In this document: positions 23,225 to 35,159 of the stretch, piece after piece
Layout of the letters: each line of letters starts with the position of its first letter
Numbering within the stretch: the first letter of the stretch is position 1
From: Streptantibioticus rubrisoli
GTDB lineage: Bacteria; Actinomycetota; Actinomycetes; Streptomycetales; Streptomycetaceae
Assembly: GCF_024436055.1 (NCBI RefSeq)
Contig: NZ_JANFNH010000024.1
Location: 26,551 to 90,550, forward strand
Reading direction: 5' to 3'
Length of the DNA stretch: 64,000 bases
The notes under the pieces: generated by a model
The model's database searches: none
Told to the model about the DNA's origin: nothing
Seen by the model: the letters and a program-made list of their open reading frames with translations, nothing else
Made by a program: the position numbers and the translations under genes

Positions 23225-23368
23225 ATCGGCGCACTCCGTCTCGTGCCGATCGGAACTGTGTCAGACCGGCGCGATGACCGGTCCGACACCGAACCGTACC
23301 GCCCCTGGCCGTAGTTGTGTGAACGACCAGCGGACGGCCAAGGTGCCCGGAGCAGGTCGGGAACCCGT

Positions 23369-25408
<2,040 letters not shown>

Positions 25409-25409
<1 letters not shown>

Positions 25410-26593
25410 CACCGGATCGCCAGATTCTCGAGGTACCCGGTCACGTTGCGGCGGGTTTCGGCCACCGAGTCGCCGCCGAACTTCTCGGCGACGGCGTCCG
25501 CCAGTACCAGCGCGACCATGGCCTCGGCCACGATCCCCGCGGCGGGCACCGCGCAGACATCGGACCGCTGGTGGTGCGCCTGGGCGGCCTCACCGGTGCT
25601 GACGTCCACCGTGGCCAGCGCCCGCGGAACGGTGGCGATCGGCTTCATCGCGGCGCGCACCCGCAGCAGTTCACCGGTGGTGAGCCCACCCTCCGTGCCG
25701 CCGGAGCGGCCCGAGGCGCGCCGGATTCCGTCCTCGGTGGGCAGGATCTCGTCGTGCGCCTTCGAGCCGGGCACCCGGGCCAACTCGAAGCCGTCGCCGA
25801 CCTCCACGCCCTTGATGGCCTGGATGCCCATCAGCGCGGCGGCCAGCCGGGCGTCCAGGCGGCGGTCCCAGTGAACGTGCGACCCCAGGCCCACCGGCAC
25901 GCCGTAGGCCAGGACCTCGACCACACCGCCGAGAGTATCGCCGTCCTTGTGGGCCTGGTCGATCTCGGCCACCATCGCCTCGCTGGCGGCGGCGTCCAGG
26001 CAGCGCACCGGGTCGGCGTCCAGCCGCTCGACGTCGGCGGGCTTGGGGTAGACGCCGTACGGCGCCTTGGCGGCGCCCAACTCCACGACGTGCGAGACGA
26101 TCTCGATGCCGGTGGTCTCCTTCAGGTACGACCGGGCCACCGTGCCCAGCGCCACGCGGGCCGCGGTCTCCCGTGCCGAGGCCCGCTCCAGCACCGGACG
26201 GGCCTCGTCGAAGCCGTACTTCTGCATGCCCGCCAGATCGGCGTGGCCCGGGCGCGGCCTGGTCAGCGGGGCGTTGCGGGCCAGTTCGGCGAGCTCGGCC
26301 GGGTCGACCGGGTCGGCCGCCATGACCTTCTCCCACTTGGGCCACTCGGTGTTCCCCACCATGATCGCCACCGGCGAGCCGAGGGTGAGGCCGTGCCGCA
26401 CGCCGCCGAGGAACGTGACCTCGTCCCGCTCGAACTTCATCCGGGCGCCGCGGCCGTACCCCAGCCGCCGGCGGGCCAGGGCGTCCGCCACCATCTCCGT
26501 CGTCACCGGCACCCCCGCAGGCAGCCCCTCCAGTGTCGCCACCAGGGCTGGACCGTGCGACTCCCCCGCCGTCAACCAGCGCAACCTACTCAA
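25409..26593 (-). CDS. aroC: chorismate synthase
   Basis: Final shikimate-pathway step: anti-1,4 elimination of EPSP to chorismate, requiring reduced FMN. The 394-residue protein begins at a TTG (26593) giving (M)[26 protein letters not shown], the invariant family N-terminus, with GGAGAGAGGG upstream. The longer open frame to 26704 has no homology. [14 protein letters not shown] and [12 protein letters not shown] are the other signature segments. It is 129 bases after aroE on the same strand; that gap holds nothing I can identify. Confidence 0.96.
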
Positions 26594-26722
26594 CGGTGTT
26601 CCCTCTCTCCTGTGCCCGCCGGAAGTCTCGAACCGCGAACGTCCTCGGATCCGATCCTCCCACGGGACACCGACAAGCCGGGCACCAGTCCGTTGACCGG
26701 ACACCGCTGAACGGGCACCGCC

Positions 26723-27574
26723 TCAGCGTGCGGCGAGCGCCGCCTCCCCGGCCGCCCGCATCGCCGCGAGGGGTGCCGGACTGCGGCCGGTCATCAGCTC
26801 GACCTGGAGCACGGCCTGGTGCACCAGCAGGTCAAGACCGCCCACCACCGCGCCGCCGCGTTCCGCCCAGGCCGCGGCCAGCGGCGTCGGCCACGGCTCG
26901 TAGAGCACGTCGAACAGCGCGCCGGGCTGCTCCGGCACCTGGGCGGCGAGCGCGTCGGTGGCTCCCGCGGGGGTGGTGGCGATCACCAGTGGGGCGGTGA
27001 AGGCGTCCGCCGCGTCCGACCAGTCCCGGGTGCGCACGGCCACGCCGAGTCGCTCCCCCCACTGCCGCATCTCGGCGGCCCGCGCCTCGCTGCGCACATA
27101 CGCGGTGACCTCGGCCGAGCAGATCCCGGCGAGCGCGGCCAGCGCGGAGGAGGCGGTGGCTCCGGCGCCCAGGATCGCCGCGGAGTCGACCTGGCCCACA
27201 CCGCGTTCCGCAAGGGCGGCGACCATGCCGGGAATGTCGGTGTTCTCCCCGGCGCGCCGCCCGTCCTCGGTGAAGACCACGGTGTTGACGGCCTCCACGG
27301 AGGCCGCGGTGTCGCTGATCTCGTCCAGCAGCGGAATCACCGCGCGCTTGAGCGGCATGGTCAGCGACAGCCCGGCCCAGGGCTTCTCGTCGTCCGCGAT
27401 GGAGGCGAGGAATCCGGGCAGGGCCGCCTCGTCCACCTCATGCCGTCCGTACTCCCAGCCCTCAAGCCCCAGGGCCTGGTACGCGGCACGGTGCAGCACC
27501 GGGGAGAGCGAGTGGGCGATGGGCGATCCGAGGACCGCCGCGCGGTGGGGCCGAGCCGCCCTTGCCGAGTTCAT
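26723..27574 (-). CDS. aroE: shikimate dehydrogenase
   Basis: NADPH-dependent reduction of 3-dehydroshikimate. The shikimate-binding start (AAVLGSPIAHSLSPVLHRAAYQALG), the catalytic Lys in LSLTMPLKRAVIPLLDE and the NADP Rossmann fold (AAILGAGATASSALAAL) are all present. The product is 283 residues. ATG 27574 overlaps the mltG stop as ATGA, so aroE is coupled to a cell-wall enzyme gene upstream, an arrangement common in actinobacteria. Confidence 0.95.
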   Translation of the reverse strand: MNSARAARPHRAAVLGSPIAHSLSPVLHRAAYQALGLEGWEYGRHEVDEAALPGFLASIADDEKPWAGLSLTMPLKRAVIPLLDEISDTAASVEAVNTVVFTEDGRRAGENTDIPGMVAALAERGVGQVDSAAILGAGATASSALAALAGICSAEVTAYVRSEARAAEMRQWGERLGVAVRTRDWSDAADAFTAPLVIATTPAGATDALAAQVPEQPGALFDVLYEPWPTPLAAAWAERGGAVVGGLDLLVHQAVLQVELMTGRSPAPLAAMRAAGEAALAAR

Positions 27575-29220
27575 CAACCGCCGTGCTCCCGCTGGTACTT
27601 GTTGAATTCCGCGACGTTGCGCTGGTGCTCCGCGTAGTCGTTGGTGAACCGGGTGTCCCCCGGCTTGACGGTGACAAAGTACAGCCAGTTGCCGTCGGCC
27701 GGGTGGAGCGCGGCGTCGATCGCCAGGTGGCCGGGGTTGTCGATCGGCCCGGGCGGCAGGCCCTTGTGCAGATAGGTGTTGTACGGCGAGTTGAACTTGG
27801 TGTCGCTGTTGGTGGTGTTCAGCGTGGAGCGGCCCTTGGCGTAGTTGATCGTGGAGTCGAAGCCCAACGCCATGTTCTGGTCGAGGCGGTTGTAGATCAC
27901 CCGTGAGACCTTGTAGAAGTCCTGCCGTTCCTGGGCCTCGGCCTGGATCAGGCTGGCGATGATGATGACCTCGTACGGTGTCTTGCCCACCTTGGCGGCC
28001 TGGGCTTCGAGGTCGTCCTTGCCGTACTCCGCCTCGGCCTGCTGGACCATCTGCTTGAGGAAGTCCACGGGTTTGGTGGACTTGCCGATGCTGTAGCGCA
28101 TCGGGAACAGGAAGCCCTCGGGGTTGCCGTTCGCGTAGGACGGCAGTCCCAGGTCGGCGCCCTTGGCGGCGTTCTCCGTGGTGCCGGACGGCAGGCCGAG
28201 CTTCTGGTCGATGGCCTGGTAGATCCGGGTGGCGCGCGAGCCCTCGGGGATGATCAGCGCGTTCTGGCTGCTGGGGTTGAGCATCATGGCGACCGCGGCG
28301 GCGGCCGACATCTCCTTGTGCAGCATGTAGACGCCGCCCTGGAGGGGCTTGCCGCCCGCCGCCTTGGTGAAGGCGTCGACGCTCTTGACGACGTCGTTCC
28401 GCTTGAGGATGTTGCCCATCTGGGCGAGCGTCGCGCCGTTGGGGATCACCACCTGCACGTCGCCCGTTCCGTCCCCGGAGAAGTCGGGCGCGGCGGCGAA
28501 GTGCCGTTGCCAGTACCAGTACCCGCCGTAGCCGACGCCTCCGACGAGCCCGACGAGCACCAACAGCGCGACCAGGACGGCGCAGCCGCTGCGCTTCTTC
28601 TTGCCCTTGCGCGTGTTGCGCTCGTCGTCCGGCTCGTCCTCGTACTCGTCGTCATCGTCGTCGTTGGCGACGAAGCGCTCGCGTTCGTCTTCCTGGTAGT
28701 CCGCGAGCGAGGTGCCGGTGAAGAACGGATGCCGCTCGGGCTCCTCGGCCTCCTCGTGGAACGCGGCCCATTCCGCGGTCTGTTCGGGTTCGGACTGCGG
28801 GGCGGGCTGCTGGGGTACGTATCCGCCGTGGCCGTAGGGGTCGGCCTGGGCTGGCGGCTGGCCATACGTTTCAGCAACGCCCACCGCGTATCCGTCGTGG
28901 GTGGGCACCGTGTGCTGCCCCGACCAGTCGTACTGCTGCTGGCCATCCCAGTGCGGCTGCTGCGGGTACTGCTGGCCCCCCGCGTAGTGCGGGTCGGCGT
29001 ACCCCGGATCCGCGTACTGCTGGCCGGGGTACGGCGCCTGCGGGTACTGCTGCTGGCCCGGGTAGTGCTGGGCGTCCGGATACGGCTGCTGCGGTACCGG
29101 GTTGCCGTACTGGTCCCAGCCGCCGTGCCCGGTCTGACCACGGTCCCACCCCTGGTCCCCGTAGAGGGGGTCGTCGGGGTGCCACGGTTCGGGACCGGGG
29201 CTTCGGCCGTAGTCGGTCAT
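27574..29220 (-). CDS. mltG: endolytic peptidoglycan transglycosylase MltG
   Basis: Membrane-bound enzyme that cuts nascent glycan strands and so limits their length. The 548-residue protein has three parts. Residues 1-175 are a cytoplasmic Gln/Tyr/Pro-rich tail (repeats such as QQYPQ and PGQQY), followed by an acidic/basic stretch (DDDDDEYEDEPDD, RKGKKKR). One transmembrane helix follows (GCAVLVALLVLVGLVGGVGYGGYWYW, about 212-237). The extracellular YceG domain contains the catalytic-Glu segment IIIASLIQAEAQERQDFYKVSRVIYNRL. The low-complexity tail is typical of Streptomyces homologues. It starts at ATG 29220, 85 bases after ruvX. Confidence 0.94.
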   Translation of the reverse strand: MTDYGRSPGPEPWHPDDPLYGDQGWDRGQTGHGGWDQYGNPVPQQPYPDAQHYPGQQQYPQAPYPGQQYADPGYADPHYAGGQQYPQQPHWDGQQQYDWSGQHTVPTHDGYAVGVAETYGQPPAQADPYGHGGYVPQQPAPQSEPEQTAEWAAFHEEAEEPERHPFFTGTSLADYQEDERERFVANDDDDDEYEDEPDDERNTRKGKKKRSGCAVLVALLVLVGLVGGVGYGGYWYWQRHFAAAPDFSGDGTGDVQVVIPNGATLAQMGNILKRNDVVKSVDAFTKAAGGKPLQGGVYMLHKEMSAAAAVAMMLNPSSQNALIIPEGSRATRIYQAIDQKLGLPSGTTENAAKGADLGLPSYANGNPEGFLFPMRYSIGKSTKPVDFLKQMVQQAEAEYGKDDLEAQAAKVGKTPYEVIIIASLIQAEAQERQDFYKVSRVIYNRLDQNMALGFDSTINYAKGRSTLNTTNSDTKFNSPYNTYLHKGLPPGPIDNPGHLAIDAALHPADGNWLYFVTVKPGDTRFTNDYAEHQRNVAEFNKYQREHGG

Positions 29221-29305
29221 GTGTCTCCTGAATCGCGAGGCGGCACGTGGCTGGCGCTCGTGGCGCTGGCCGCGTGCTCCGGCGCGGAACGTTACCGTAT
29301 CGCGA

Positions 29306-29770
29306 TCAGATGACCACTTCGACGGTCTCGCCGGGCGGCCTGCCGGAGACCCGCTCGGTCTCCAACGCGCTCTGCAGGATGACCACCGCGGCGGCCTGGT
29401 CCACAACTGAGCGGCCCTTCTTGGCCTTTACCCCGGAGGCCCGAAGGCCATGGGTGGCGGTGACGGTCGACATCCGCTCGTCCACCAGCCGGACCGGCAC
29501 GGGTGTGATGATTTTCGCAAACTCGGTTGCGAAACCACGGGCCTTGGCCGCCGCCGGGCCCTCGCCCCCGCTGAGGGAGCGAGGCAGCCCGATGACGACC
29601 TCGATGGGCTCGTACTCCTCGACGATGGCCGCGATGCGGCGGCGGGCCGCCTGCACGTCGCGGCCGGGAACGGTCTCCACGGGTGTGGCGATCAGCCCGT
29701 CGGGGTCGCATGAGGCGACCCCGATCCGGGCGTCCCCGACATCGACGGCGATCCGCCTGCCGCGTCGCAT
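29306..29770 (-). CDS. ruvX: putative pre-16S rRNA nuclease / Holliday-junction-resolvase-like protein (YqgF)
   Basis: An RNase H-fold protein; the family has been assigned to pre-16S rRNA 5'-end processing and, earlier, to Holliday junction resolution. The 154-residue sequence has IAVDVGDARIGVASCDPDGLIATP with the first catalytic Asp, the second region IEVVIGLPRSLSGGEGPAA, and VDERMSTVTA with a conserved Asp/Glu. It is located between alaS (24 bases away) and mltG, the standard actinobacterial order. Confidence 0.93.
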   Translation of the reverse strand: MRRGRRIAVDVGDARIGVASCDPDGLIATPVETVPGRDVQAARRRIAAIVEEYEPIEVVIGLPRSLSGGEGPAAAKARGFATEFAKIITPVPVRLVDERMSTVTATHGLRASGVKAKKGRSVVDQAAAVVILQSALETERVSGRPPGETVEVVI

Positions 29771-29794
29771 CGTCTCTTCCTCCGTCAGTCCGGC

Positions 29795-32464
29795 TCAGGC
29801 CTGCTCGGCGACCAGTCGGCGCACCGCCTCGATGGCCTCGCCGACGGCCTGCGGGTTCTGGCCGCCGCCCTGGGCGATGTCCGGCTTGCCGCCGCCTCCG
29901 CCGCCGAGGGTCTTGGCGGCCGCCCGCACCAACTCACCGGCCTTGACGCCGCGTTCGCGGGCCGCCTCGTTGGTGGCGATGACGGTCAGCGGGCGGCCGT
30001 TGGCGACGGTGAACAGCGCCACGACGGCCGGGCGGCCGCCGGTGATCCGCTGCCGTACGTCCAGGACCAGCTTGCGCAGGTCGTCGGCGCCGGTTCCGTC
30101 CGGGACGGTGCCGGTGACCAGGGCGATGCCCTTGACGTCCTCGGCGCCCTGGGCGAGCCCGGCCGCGGCTTGGAGCACCTTCTCGGCGCGGTACTTCTCG
30201 ATCTCCTTCTCGGCCTCGCGCAGCTTGCTGAGCATGCCGGAGATCCTGTCGGGCAGTTCCTCCGGTCGGCCCTTGACCAGCTCGGTGAGCTGGGAGACCA
30301 CGGTGTGCTCACGGGCCAGGAACTTGTAGGCGTCGGCGCCCACCAGCGCCTCGACCCGGCGCACCCCGGAGCCGATGGACGACTCGCCGAGCAGCTTGAC
30401 CAGTCCGAGCTGGGCGGTGTTGTGCACATGGGTGCCGCCGCACAGCTCCTTGGAGAAGTCGCCGATGGTGACCACGCGCACCCGCTCGCCGTACTTCTCG
30501 CCGAACTCGGCGATGGCGCCCTGCTTCTTGGCCTCGGCCATGCTCATCACCTCGGCGGTGACGTCGAGTTCACGGGCGAGCACCTCGTTGATCTTCTGCT
30601 CGACGTCGCTCAGCACGGTACCGGGGACCGCGGCCGGCGAGCCGAAGTCGAAGCGGAAGCGGCCCGGGGAGTTCTCCGAACCGGCCTGGGCGGCGGTCGG
30701 GCCCAGGGCGTCGCGCAGCGCCTGGTGGGTGAGGTGGGTGGCGCTGTGGGCGCGGGCGATGGCCCGGCGGCGGGTCAGGTCGATGGCGGCGTAGGCACCG
30801 GCACCGACGGTCACCTCGCCGACCTGGACGACGCCCTTGTGCACCGAGACGCCCAGTACCGGCTGCTGGACGTCGCGCACCTCGACCACCGCGCCGGAGT
30901 CCAGCCGGATCCGGCCGGTGTCGGCGAGCTGGCCGCCGCCCTCGGCGTAGAACGGAGTGCGGTCCAGGACGACCTCGACCTCGTCGCCCTCCACCGCGGC
31001 GGGCGACGGGATGCCGTCGACCAGCAGGCCGACGACCGTGGCCTCGCCCTCGTAGTCGGTGTAGCCGGTGAACACGGTGCTGCCGGAGGTGTCGGCCACC
31101 TCGCGGTAGGCGGACAGGTCGGCGTGGCCGGTCTTCTTGGCCTTGGCGTCGGCCTTGGCGCGCTCCCGCTGCTCCTTCATCAGGCGGCGGAAGCCCTCCT
31201 CGTCCACGGAAAGGCCCTGCTCGGCGGCCATCTCCAGGGTGAGGTCGATGGGGAAGCCCCAGGTGTCGTGGAGCAGGAACGCCTTGTCGCCGGGGAGCAC
31301 GCTGCCGCCCGCGGCCTTGGTCTCGGTGACCGCGGTGTCGAGGATGTTGGTGCCCGCCTTGAGCGTCTTGAGGAAGGCGTTCTCCTCGGCGAGGGCGACG
31401 GTCTCGATGCGCTTGCGGTCCTCGGCCAGCTCCGGGTACTGCGGGCTCATGGCCTTGATCACGGTGTCGACCAGCTCACCGACGGTGGGCTGCACGGCGC
31501 CGAGCAACCGCATGTTGCGGATGGCGCGCCGCATGATGCGGCGCAGCACGTAGCCGCGGCCCTCGTTGCCGGGGGTGACACCGTCGCCGATGAGCATCAC
31601 CGAGGTGCGGATGTGGTCGGCCACGACGCGCAGCGACACGTCGGAGCTGTGTGCGGCGCCGTAGTGGACTCCGGTCAGCTCGGTAGCCTTGTCGATGATC
31701 ATGCGCGAGGTGTCGATCTCGTACATGTTCTGCACGCCCTGCAGGATCATCGCCAGGCGTTCCAGGCCGAGGCCTGTGTCGATGTTCTTGTTGGGCAGGT
31801 CGCCGAGGATCGGGAAGTCCTCCTTGCCGGAGCCCTCGCCTCGCTCGTACTGCATGAAGACCAGGTTCCAGATCTCCACGTACCGCTCGTCGTTGACGGC
31901 CGGGCCGCCCTCGACGCCGAACTCCGGGCCGCGGTCGTAGTTGATCTCGGAGCAGGGGCCGCAGGGGCCGGGCACGCCCATGGACCAGAAGTTCGGTCCC
32001 ATGCCAAGGCGCTGGATGCGCTCGGCAGGAACGCCGATCACCTCACGCCAGATGCGCTCGGCCTCGTCGTCCTCCTGGTAGACGGTGATCCAGAGCTTCT
32101 CCGGCTCCAGTCCGTAGCCGCCGTCCTCCTGGGAGGTGGTGAGCAGCTCCCAGGCGAGCTTGATGGCGCCTTCCTTGAAGTAGTCGCCGAAGGAGAAGTT
32201 GCCGCACATCTGGAAGAACGTGCCGTGCCGGGTGGTCTTGCCGACCTCTTCGATGTCCGGGGTGCGCACACACTTCTGCACGCTGGTGGCGCGCGGGAAG
32301 GGCGGCTTGACCTCACCGAGGAAGTACGGCTTGAACGGGACCATGCCCGCGGGGACGAGCAGCAGCGTCGGGTCGTCCGCGATGAGCGACGCGGACGGCA
32401 CGACCGTGTGCCCGCGCTCCTCGAAGAAGCGCAGCCAGCGCCTGCGGATTTCTGCCGACTCCAT
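29795..32464 (-). CDS. alaS: alanyl-tRNA synthetase
   Basis: Charges tRNA-Ala and edits mischarged Ser/Gly. The 889-residue protein is full length. It has the class-II catalytic domain ([19 protein letters not shown], residues 1-240), the tRNA-recognition helical region, and an editing domain with zinc ligands HSATH (about residue 580) and CGGTH (about 680). The C-Ala domain holds the oligomerising coiled coil ([19 protein letters not shown]) and a Gly-rich tail ([16 protein letters not shown]). ATG 32464 overlaps the stop of the upstream small gene as ATGA. A longer open frame to 32743 is a shadow of that gene. Confidence 0.98.
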   Translation of the reverse strand: MESAEIRRRWLRFFEERGHTVVPSASLIADDPTLLLVPAGMVPFKPYFLGEVKPPFPRATSVQKCVRTPDIEEVGKTTRHGTFFQMCGNFSFGDYFKEGAIKLAWELLTTSQEDGGYGLEPEKLWITVYQEDDEAERIWREVIGVPAERIQRLGMGPNFWSMGVPGPCGPCSEINYDRGPEFGVEGGPAVNDERYVEIWNLVFMQYERGEGSGKEDFPILGDLPNKNIDTGLGLERLAMILQGVQNMYEIDTSRMIIDKATELTGVHYGAAHSSDVSLRVVADHIRTSVMLIGDGVTPGNEGRGYVLRRIMRRAIRNMRLLGAVQPTVGELVDTVIKAMSPQYPELAEDRKRIETVALAEENAFLKTLKAGTNILDTAVTETKAAGGSVLPGDKAFLLHDTWGFPIDLTLEMAAEQGLSVDEEGFRRLMKEQRERAKADAKAKKTGHADLSAYREVADTSGSTVFTGYTDYEGEATVVGLLVDGIPSPAAVEGDEVEVVLDRTPFYAEGGGQLADTGRIRLDSGAVVEVRDVQQPVLGVSVHKGVVQVGEVTVGAGAYAAIDLTRRRAIARAHSATHLTHQALRDALGPTAAQAGSENSPGRFRFDFGSPAAVPGTVLSDVEQKINEVLARELDVTAEVMSMAEAKKQGAIAEFGEKYGERVRVVTIGDFSKELCGGTHVHNTAQLGLVKLLGESSIGSGVRRVEALVGADAYKFLAREHTVVSQLTELVKGRPEELPDRISGMLSKLREAEKEIEKYRAEKVLQAAAGLAQGAEDVKGIALVTGTVPDGTGADDLRKLVLDVRQRITGGRPAVVALFTVANGRPLTVIATNEAARERGVKAGELVRAAAKTLGGGGGGKPDIAQGGGQNPQAVGEAIEAVRRLVAEQA

Positions 32465-32790
32465 CAGTGGCCTTCTTTCTGCTCGTACACGGGGCGCGTC
32501 TGCGGCATGCGGGCGTCCCGCTGGTAGGCGATCTCCGGGCGTTGCCCGGGGAGTTCTGCGTGCGGGGCGTCCAGCCCCAGTAGGTTGTTCAGCTCCGATT
32601 CGCGCTCGGACATTCCGGCGCGGACGTCCTTGGCGAACTGCCGTGCCCGGCCGCCGAGTTCGAGGGCCTTGTCCGTCGCGGTCGCGGCCAGGCCCTCGGG
32701 AGTGAGGCGGCGGGCGGCCCGATGGACCTTGTTGGTCGCCCACACCCCGGCGGTGAGTCCGGTGACGAACCAGAACAGGCGGCGGAACAT
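32464..32790 (-). CDS. small DUF6167-type membrane-associated protein
   Basis: The 108-residue protein starts [42 protein letters not shown]. It has one short hydrophobic N-terminal segment with a basic flank, then a helical amphipathic region, and a polar C-terminus ([10 protein letters not shown]). It matches my memory of the actinobacterial family DUF6167, found immediately upstream of alaS. Function unknown. It is coupled to alaS by an ATGA overlap and follows the DUF948 gene by six bases. Confidence 0.85.
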   Translation of the reverse strand: MFRRLFWFVTGLTAGVWATNKVHRAARRLTPEGLAATATDKALELGGRARQFAKDVRAGMSERESELNNLLGLDAPHAELPGQRPEIAYQRDARMPQTRPVYEQKEGH

Positions 32791-32796
32791 CTGGTA

Positions 32797-33258
32797 TCAG
32801 CCCTTCCCTCGGGTGCGGCGCGACCCGCGGCGGCCCGCCGGGATCGCGGCGCCGACGATCACGTTGCCGCGCGCGGTGTCCTTGCGGGACCGCTTGCCGC
32901 CGTCTTCCTCGCGCCCTCGCAGGCCGACGGCGCGGCGAACTCCGTAGCCGAACGCGGCGACCTTCACCAGCGGCCCGCCGAAGGTGGTGGCGACCGTGGA
33001 GGACAGCGCCGAGGCGTTGGCGGTGACCTCCTGGACGTCGGCGGTGATGGTGTCCACCCGGTCGAGCTGGGTGTGCGCGGAGCGCACCGCCGCGGTGGCC
33101 TCGCCGAGCAGCGGGACGGCCTGTTCAGTGACGTCGGCGACCAGCCGGGTGGCCTGCTTCAGCGTCTGTGCCAGCCTAACCAGCACAACGGCGAGGAAGG
33201 ACACCAGGATCGCCCAGAAGACGGCCACGATGAGGCCGGCCACCTCTCCACCGGACAC
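32797..33258 (-). CDS. DUF948 domain protein
   Basis: The 153-residue product has an N-terminal membrane helix ([28 protein letters not shown]). A DUF948-type coiled-coil region follows ([40 protein letters not shown]), rich in heptad hydrophobics and resembling the helical part of methyl-accepting proteins. It ends in a strongly basic tail ([18 protein letters not shown]). GTG 33258 is chosen because AAAGGAG precedes it; the open frame continues to 33729 without homology. It is first in a run of three tightly spaced genes (this one, DUF6167, alaS). Confidence 0.88.
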   Translation of the reverse strand: MSGGEVAGLIVAVFWAILVSFLAVVLVRLAQTLKQATRLVADVTEQAVPLLGEATAAVRSAHTQLDRVDTITADVQEVTANASALSSTVATTFGGPLVKVAAFGYGVRRAVGLRGREEDGGKRSRKDTARGNVIVGAAIPAGRRGSRRTRGKG

Positions 33259-33500
33259 TGCTCCGCGCTCCTTTGGTTCACGTCGGTCGGCAGCCGCTCG
33301 CAGCGGGCGGGGCGGGACGGTCCGGGAGGTCGGATGGGTTCCGGGGTCACACCTGGCACGGTCCGCCGTGCTCGGGCGGCAGGGTACCGACCCTACCGCG
33401 CCAGGGTCGGCTGTTCGTACCGCATTCCCGCTGGGCGGGCGCGTCGCGAACACCGGATTCCCTGCGGTCATCGAACCCGGCTGGCGACCCACAGCTGGAA

Positions 33501-33530
33501 TTGCACGCTCCGCTCTCATCCCAGTACGCT
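33501..33530 (+). promoter_or_regulatory. possible promoter of the STAND ATPase gene
   Basis: TTGCAC (33501-33506) and TACGCT (33525-33530) with an 18-base spacer. The expected start of transcription would be only a few bases before ATG 33540, and no Shine-Dalgarno is visible. The mRNA may be nearly leaderless. Confidence 0.35.
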
Positions 33531-33539
33531 CCGTGCCCC

Positions 33540-35099
33540 ATGCAGCACGGTGCCCCGTTCGGTGATCCCGCTGACGACGCTTTCCCCTTCGGTTCCTTCG
33601 GCCTGCCCGCCGAGTCGGACCGGCTGGTGGGCCGCGAGGCCGAACTCCTGGCGCTGCGGGGCCTGTTGGACCGGTCCCGACTGGTGACGGTGACGGGGAC
33701 CGGCGGGGTCGGCAAGACCCGGCTGGCACTCACCGCCGCAGGGGCGGCAGCGGCTGATGGAGCCTCGGTTGAGGGCGGTGGCGGGCGACGGGAGAACAGC
33801 GCAGCGGCCCGCAGGGCCTCCGTGGCGGGCGGTGGCGGGCGACGGGAGAACAGCGCAGCGGCCCGCAGGGCCTCCGTTGAGGGTGGTGGTGGGCGACGGG
33901 AGAACAGCGCAGCGGCCCGCAGGGCCTCCGTGGAGGGTGGTGGTGGGCGACGGGTGGGCGCGCAGGATCGGTTCTGCGATGGCGTGCGGTTGGTGGAGCT
34001 GTCCACGGTCCGGGACGGCCGGATCGTGGAGTACGCGGTGCTGGAGGCGCTCGCGGTCACCGACCGCTCCGGCCGCCCGGCGCTGGCGGTTCTGGCCGAG
34101 CACCTCGCCGACCGTGAGCTGCTGCTGGTGCTCGACGGCTGCGAGTACCTGGTCGCCGAGTGCGCGGCACTCGCCGACGAGTTGCTGCGCCGCGCGCCGG
34201 GGTTGCGGATCCTGGCCACCGCGCGCCGCCCGCTGGGCGTCGAGGGCGAGTCCATACTGCCGCTCGGCCCGCTGGAGCCGGGCGAGGCGGTACGGCTGTT
34301 CACGCGGCGGGCGGCGGTCGCACCGCCGTTCGCGCTCACCGGTGCCGACCGGGCGGCGGTCGACGAACTGTGCCGTCTGCTGGACGGCCTGCCGCTCGCC
34401 CTGGAACTGGCCGCGGCACGGCTGCGGACGCTGCCCGTGGAGCGGATCGCGGACCGGCTCGCCGAGCGGTTCCGGCTGCTGGCGGGCGGGGAACGCACGG
34501 CGCTGCGCACGGCGATCGGCTGGAGCCATGAGCTGTGCACCCCGGCGCAGCGGCTGCTGTGGGCCCGACTGTCGGTCTTCGCCGGGGAGTTCGACCTGGA
34601 CGCGGTGGAGTACGTGTGCGCTGGCTCGGGGCTGCCCGCGGAGCAGGTACGGGAGACGGTGGCGGAGCTGGTGGCGTACTCCGTGGTCGTCCGGCACGGT
34701 GAGCGCCATCGGATGCCGGAAGCGGTACGGGAGTACGGCGCCGGGTGGCTGGAGGTACTGGGTGACACCGAGCGGCTGCGGCGGCGGCACCGGGACTGGT
34801 ACCTGGGCCTGGCCACCTCCTGTGAGCTGGACTGGTCCGGGCCCGGGCGGGCGGAGGCGGCGGCACGGATCGCCCGCAACCTGCGGAATCTGCGGCTCGC
34901 CCTGGGGTACGCCCTGGAGCGGGCGGCCGACCCGCACATCGGCCAGTACCTGGCGGGCAGCCTCTCCTTTTACTGGATCGCCCGCGGCCTCCTGCCGGAG
35001 GGACGGTTCTGGCTGGACCGCGCCCTGGCCCAGCCGGGCACCAACGAGGAGGCCCGCACGAAGGCTCTGCGGGCACTCGCAGCCCTCAACGCGGCGTAG
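33540..35099 (+). CDS. STAND-type (AfsR/LuxR-regulator-like) ATPase carrying an 18-residue repeat array
   Basis: The 519-residue protein resembles the NTPase half of large Streptomyces regulators. It has a short N-terminus, VTVTGTGGVGKTRLAL (Walker A, about 51-64), ELLLVLDGCEYL (Walker B, about 193-204), ILATARRPLGVEGE (sensor-type Arg), GLPLALELAAARLR (the STAND GLPL motif), then a winged-helix-like segment and the start of an alpha-helical repeat region. It has no DNA-binding domain and stops short of a full TPR domain. Between Walker A and the next conserved strand (RFCDGVRLVEL), residues 75-138 are 3.4 copies of [18 protein letters not shown], where homologues usually have only a short loop. 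Start at ATG 33540. It converges on rpsD. Role unknown; signalling is inferred from the fold. Confidence 0.85.
   Translation: MQHGAPFGDPADDAFPFGSFGLPAESDRLVGREAELLALRGLLDRSRLVTVTGTGGVGKTRLALTAAGAAAADGASVEGGGGRRENSAAARRASVAGGGGRRENSAAARRASVEGGGGRRENSAAARRASVEGGGGRRVGAQDRFCDGVRLVELSTVRDGRIVEYAVLEALAVTDRSGRPALAVLAEHLADRELLLVLDGCEYLVAECAALADELLRRAPGLRILATARRPLGVEGESILPLGPLEPGEAVRLFTRRAAVAPPFALTGADRAAVDELCRLLDGLPLALELAAARLRTLPVERIADRLAERFRLLAGGERTALRTAIGWSHELCTPAQRLLWARLSVFAGEFDLDAVEYVCAGSGLPAEQVRETVAELVAYSVVVRHGERHRMPEAVREYGAGWLEVLGDTERLRRRHRDWYLGLATSCELDWSGPGRAEAAARIARNLRNLRLALGYALERAADPHIGQYLAGSLSFYWIARGLLPEGRFWLDRALAQPGTNEEARTKALRALAALNAA
33762..33954 (+). repeat. 54-bp tandem repeat array B (3.4-3.6 copies), inside the STAND ATPase gene
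   Basis: Units at 33762-33815, 33816-33869 and 33870-33923, plus a partial from 33924. The third unit holds the 31-bp core identically to arrays A and C and differs from the array C unit at only one of 54 bases. Units 1 and 2 carry a few substitutions. The partial fourth unit leaves the core into GACGGGTGGGC, the continuation seen in array A, not in B or C. The reading frame gives A-S-V-E-G4-R-R-E-N-S-A3-R-R. Confidence 0.95.
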
Positions 35100-35159
35100 G
35101 CGCTCCGCTGGGGGTGGTGCGGCGATGTGCCGTCGCTCGTGTGCGGCACCATCGTCGCT

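Noticed and set aside
32465..32743. N-terminal extension of AlaS by about 90 residues
   Set aside because: The upstream frame overlaps a well-supported small gene, and AlaS proteins begin at [18 protein letters not shown]. The ATG overlapping the previous stop is the better start.
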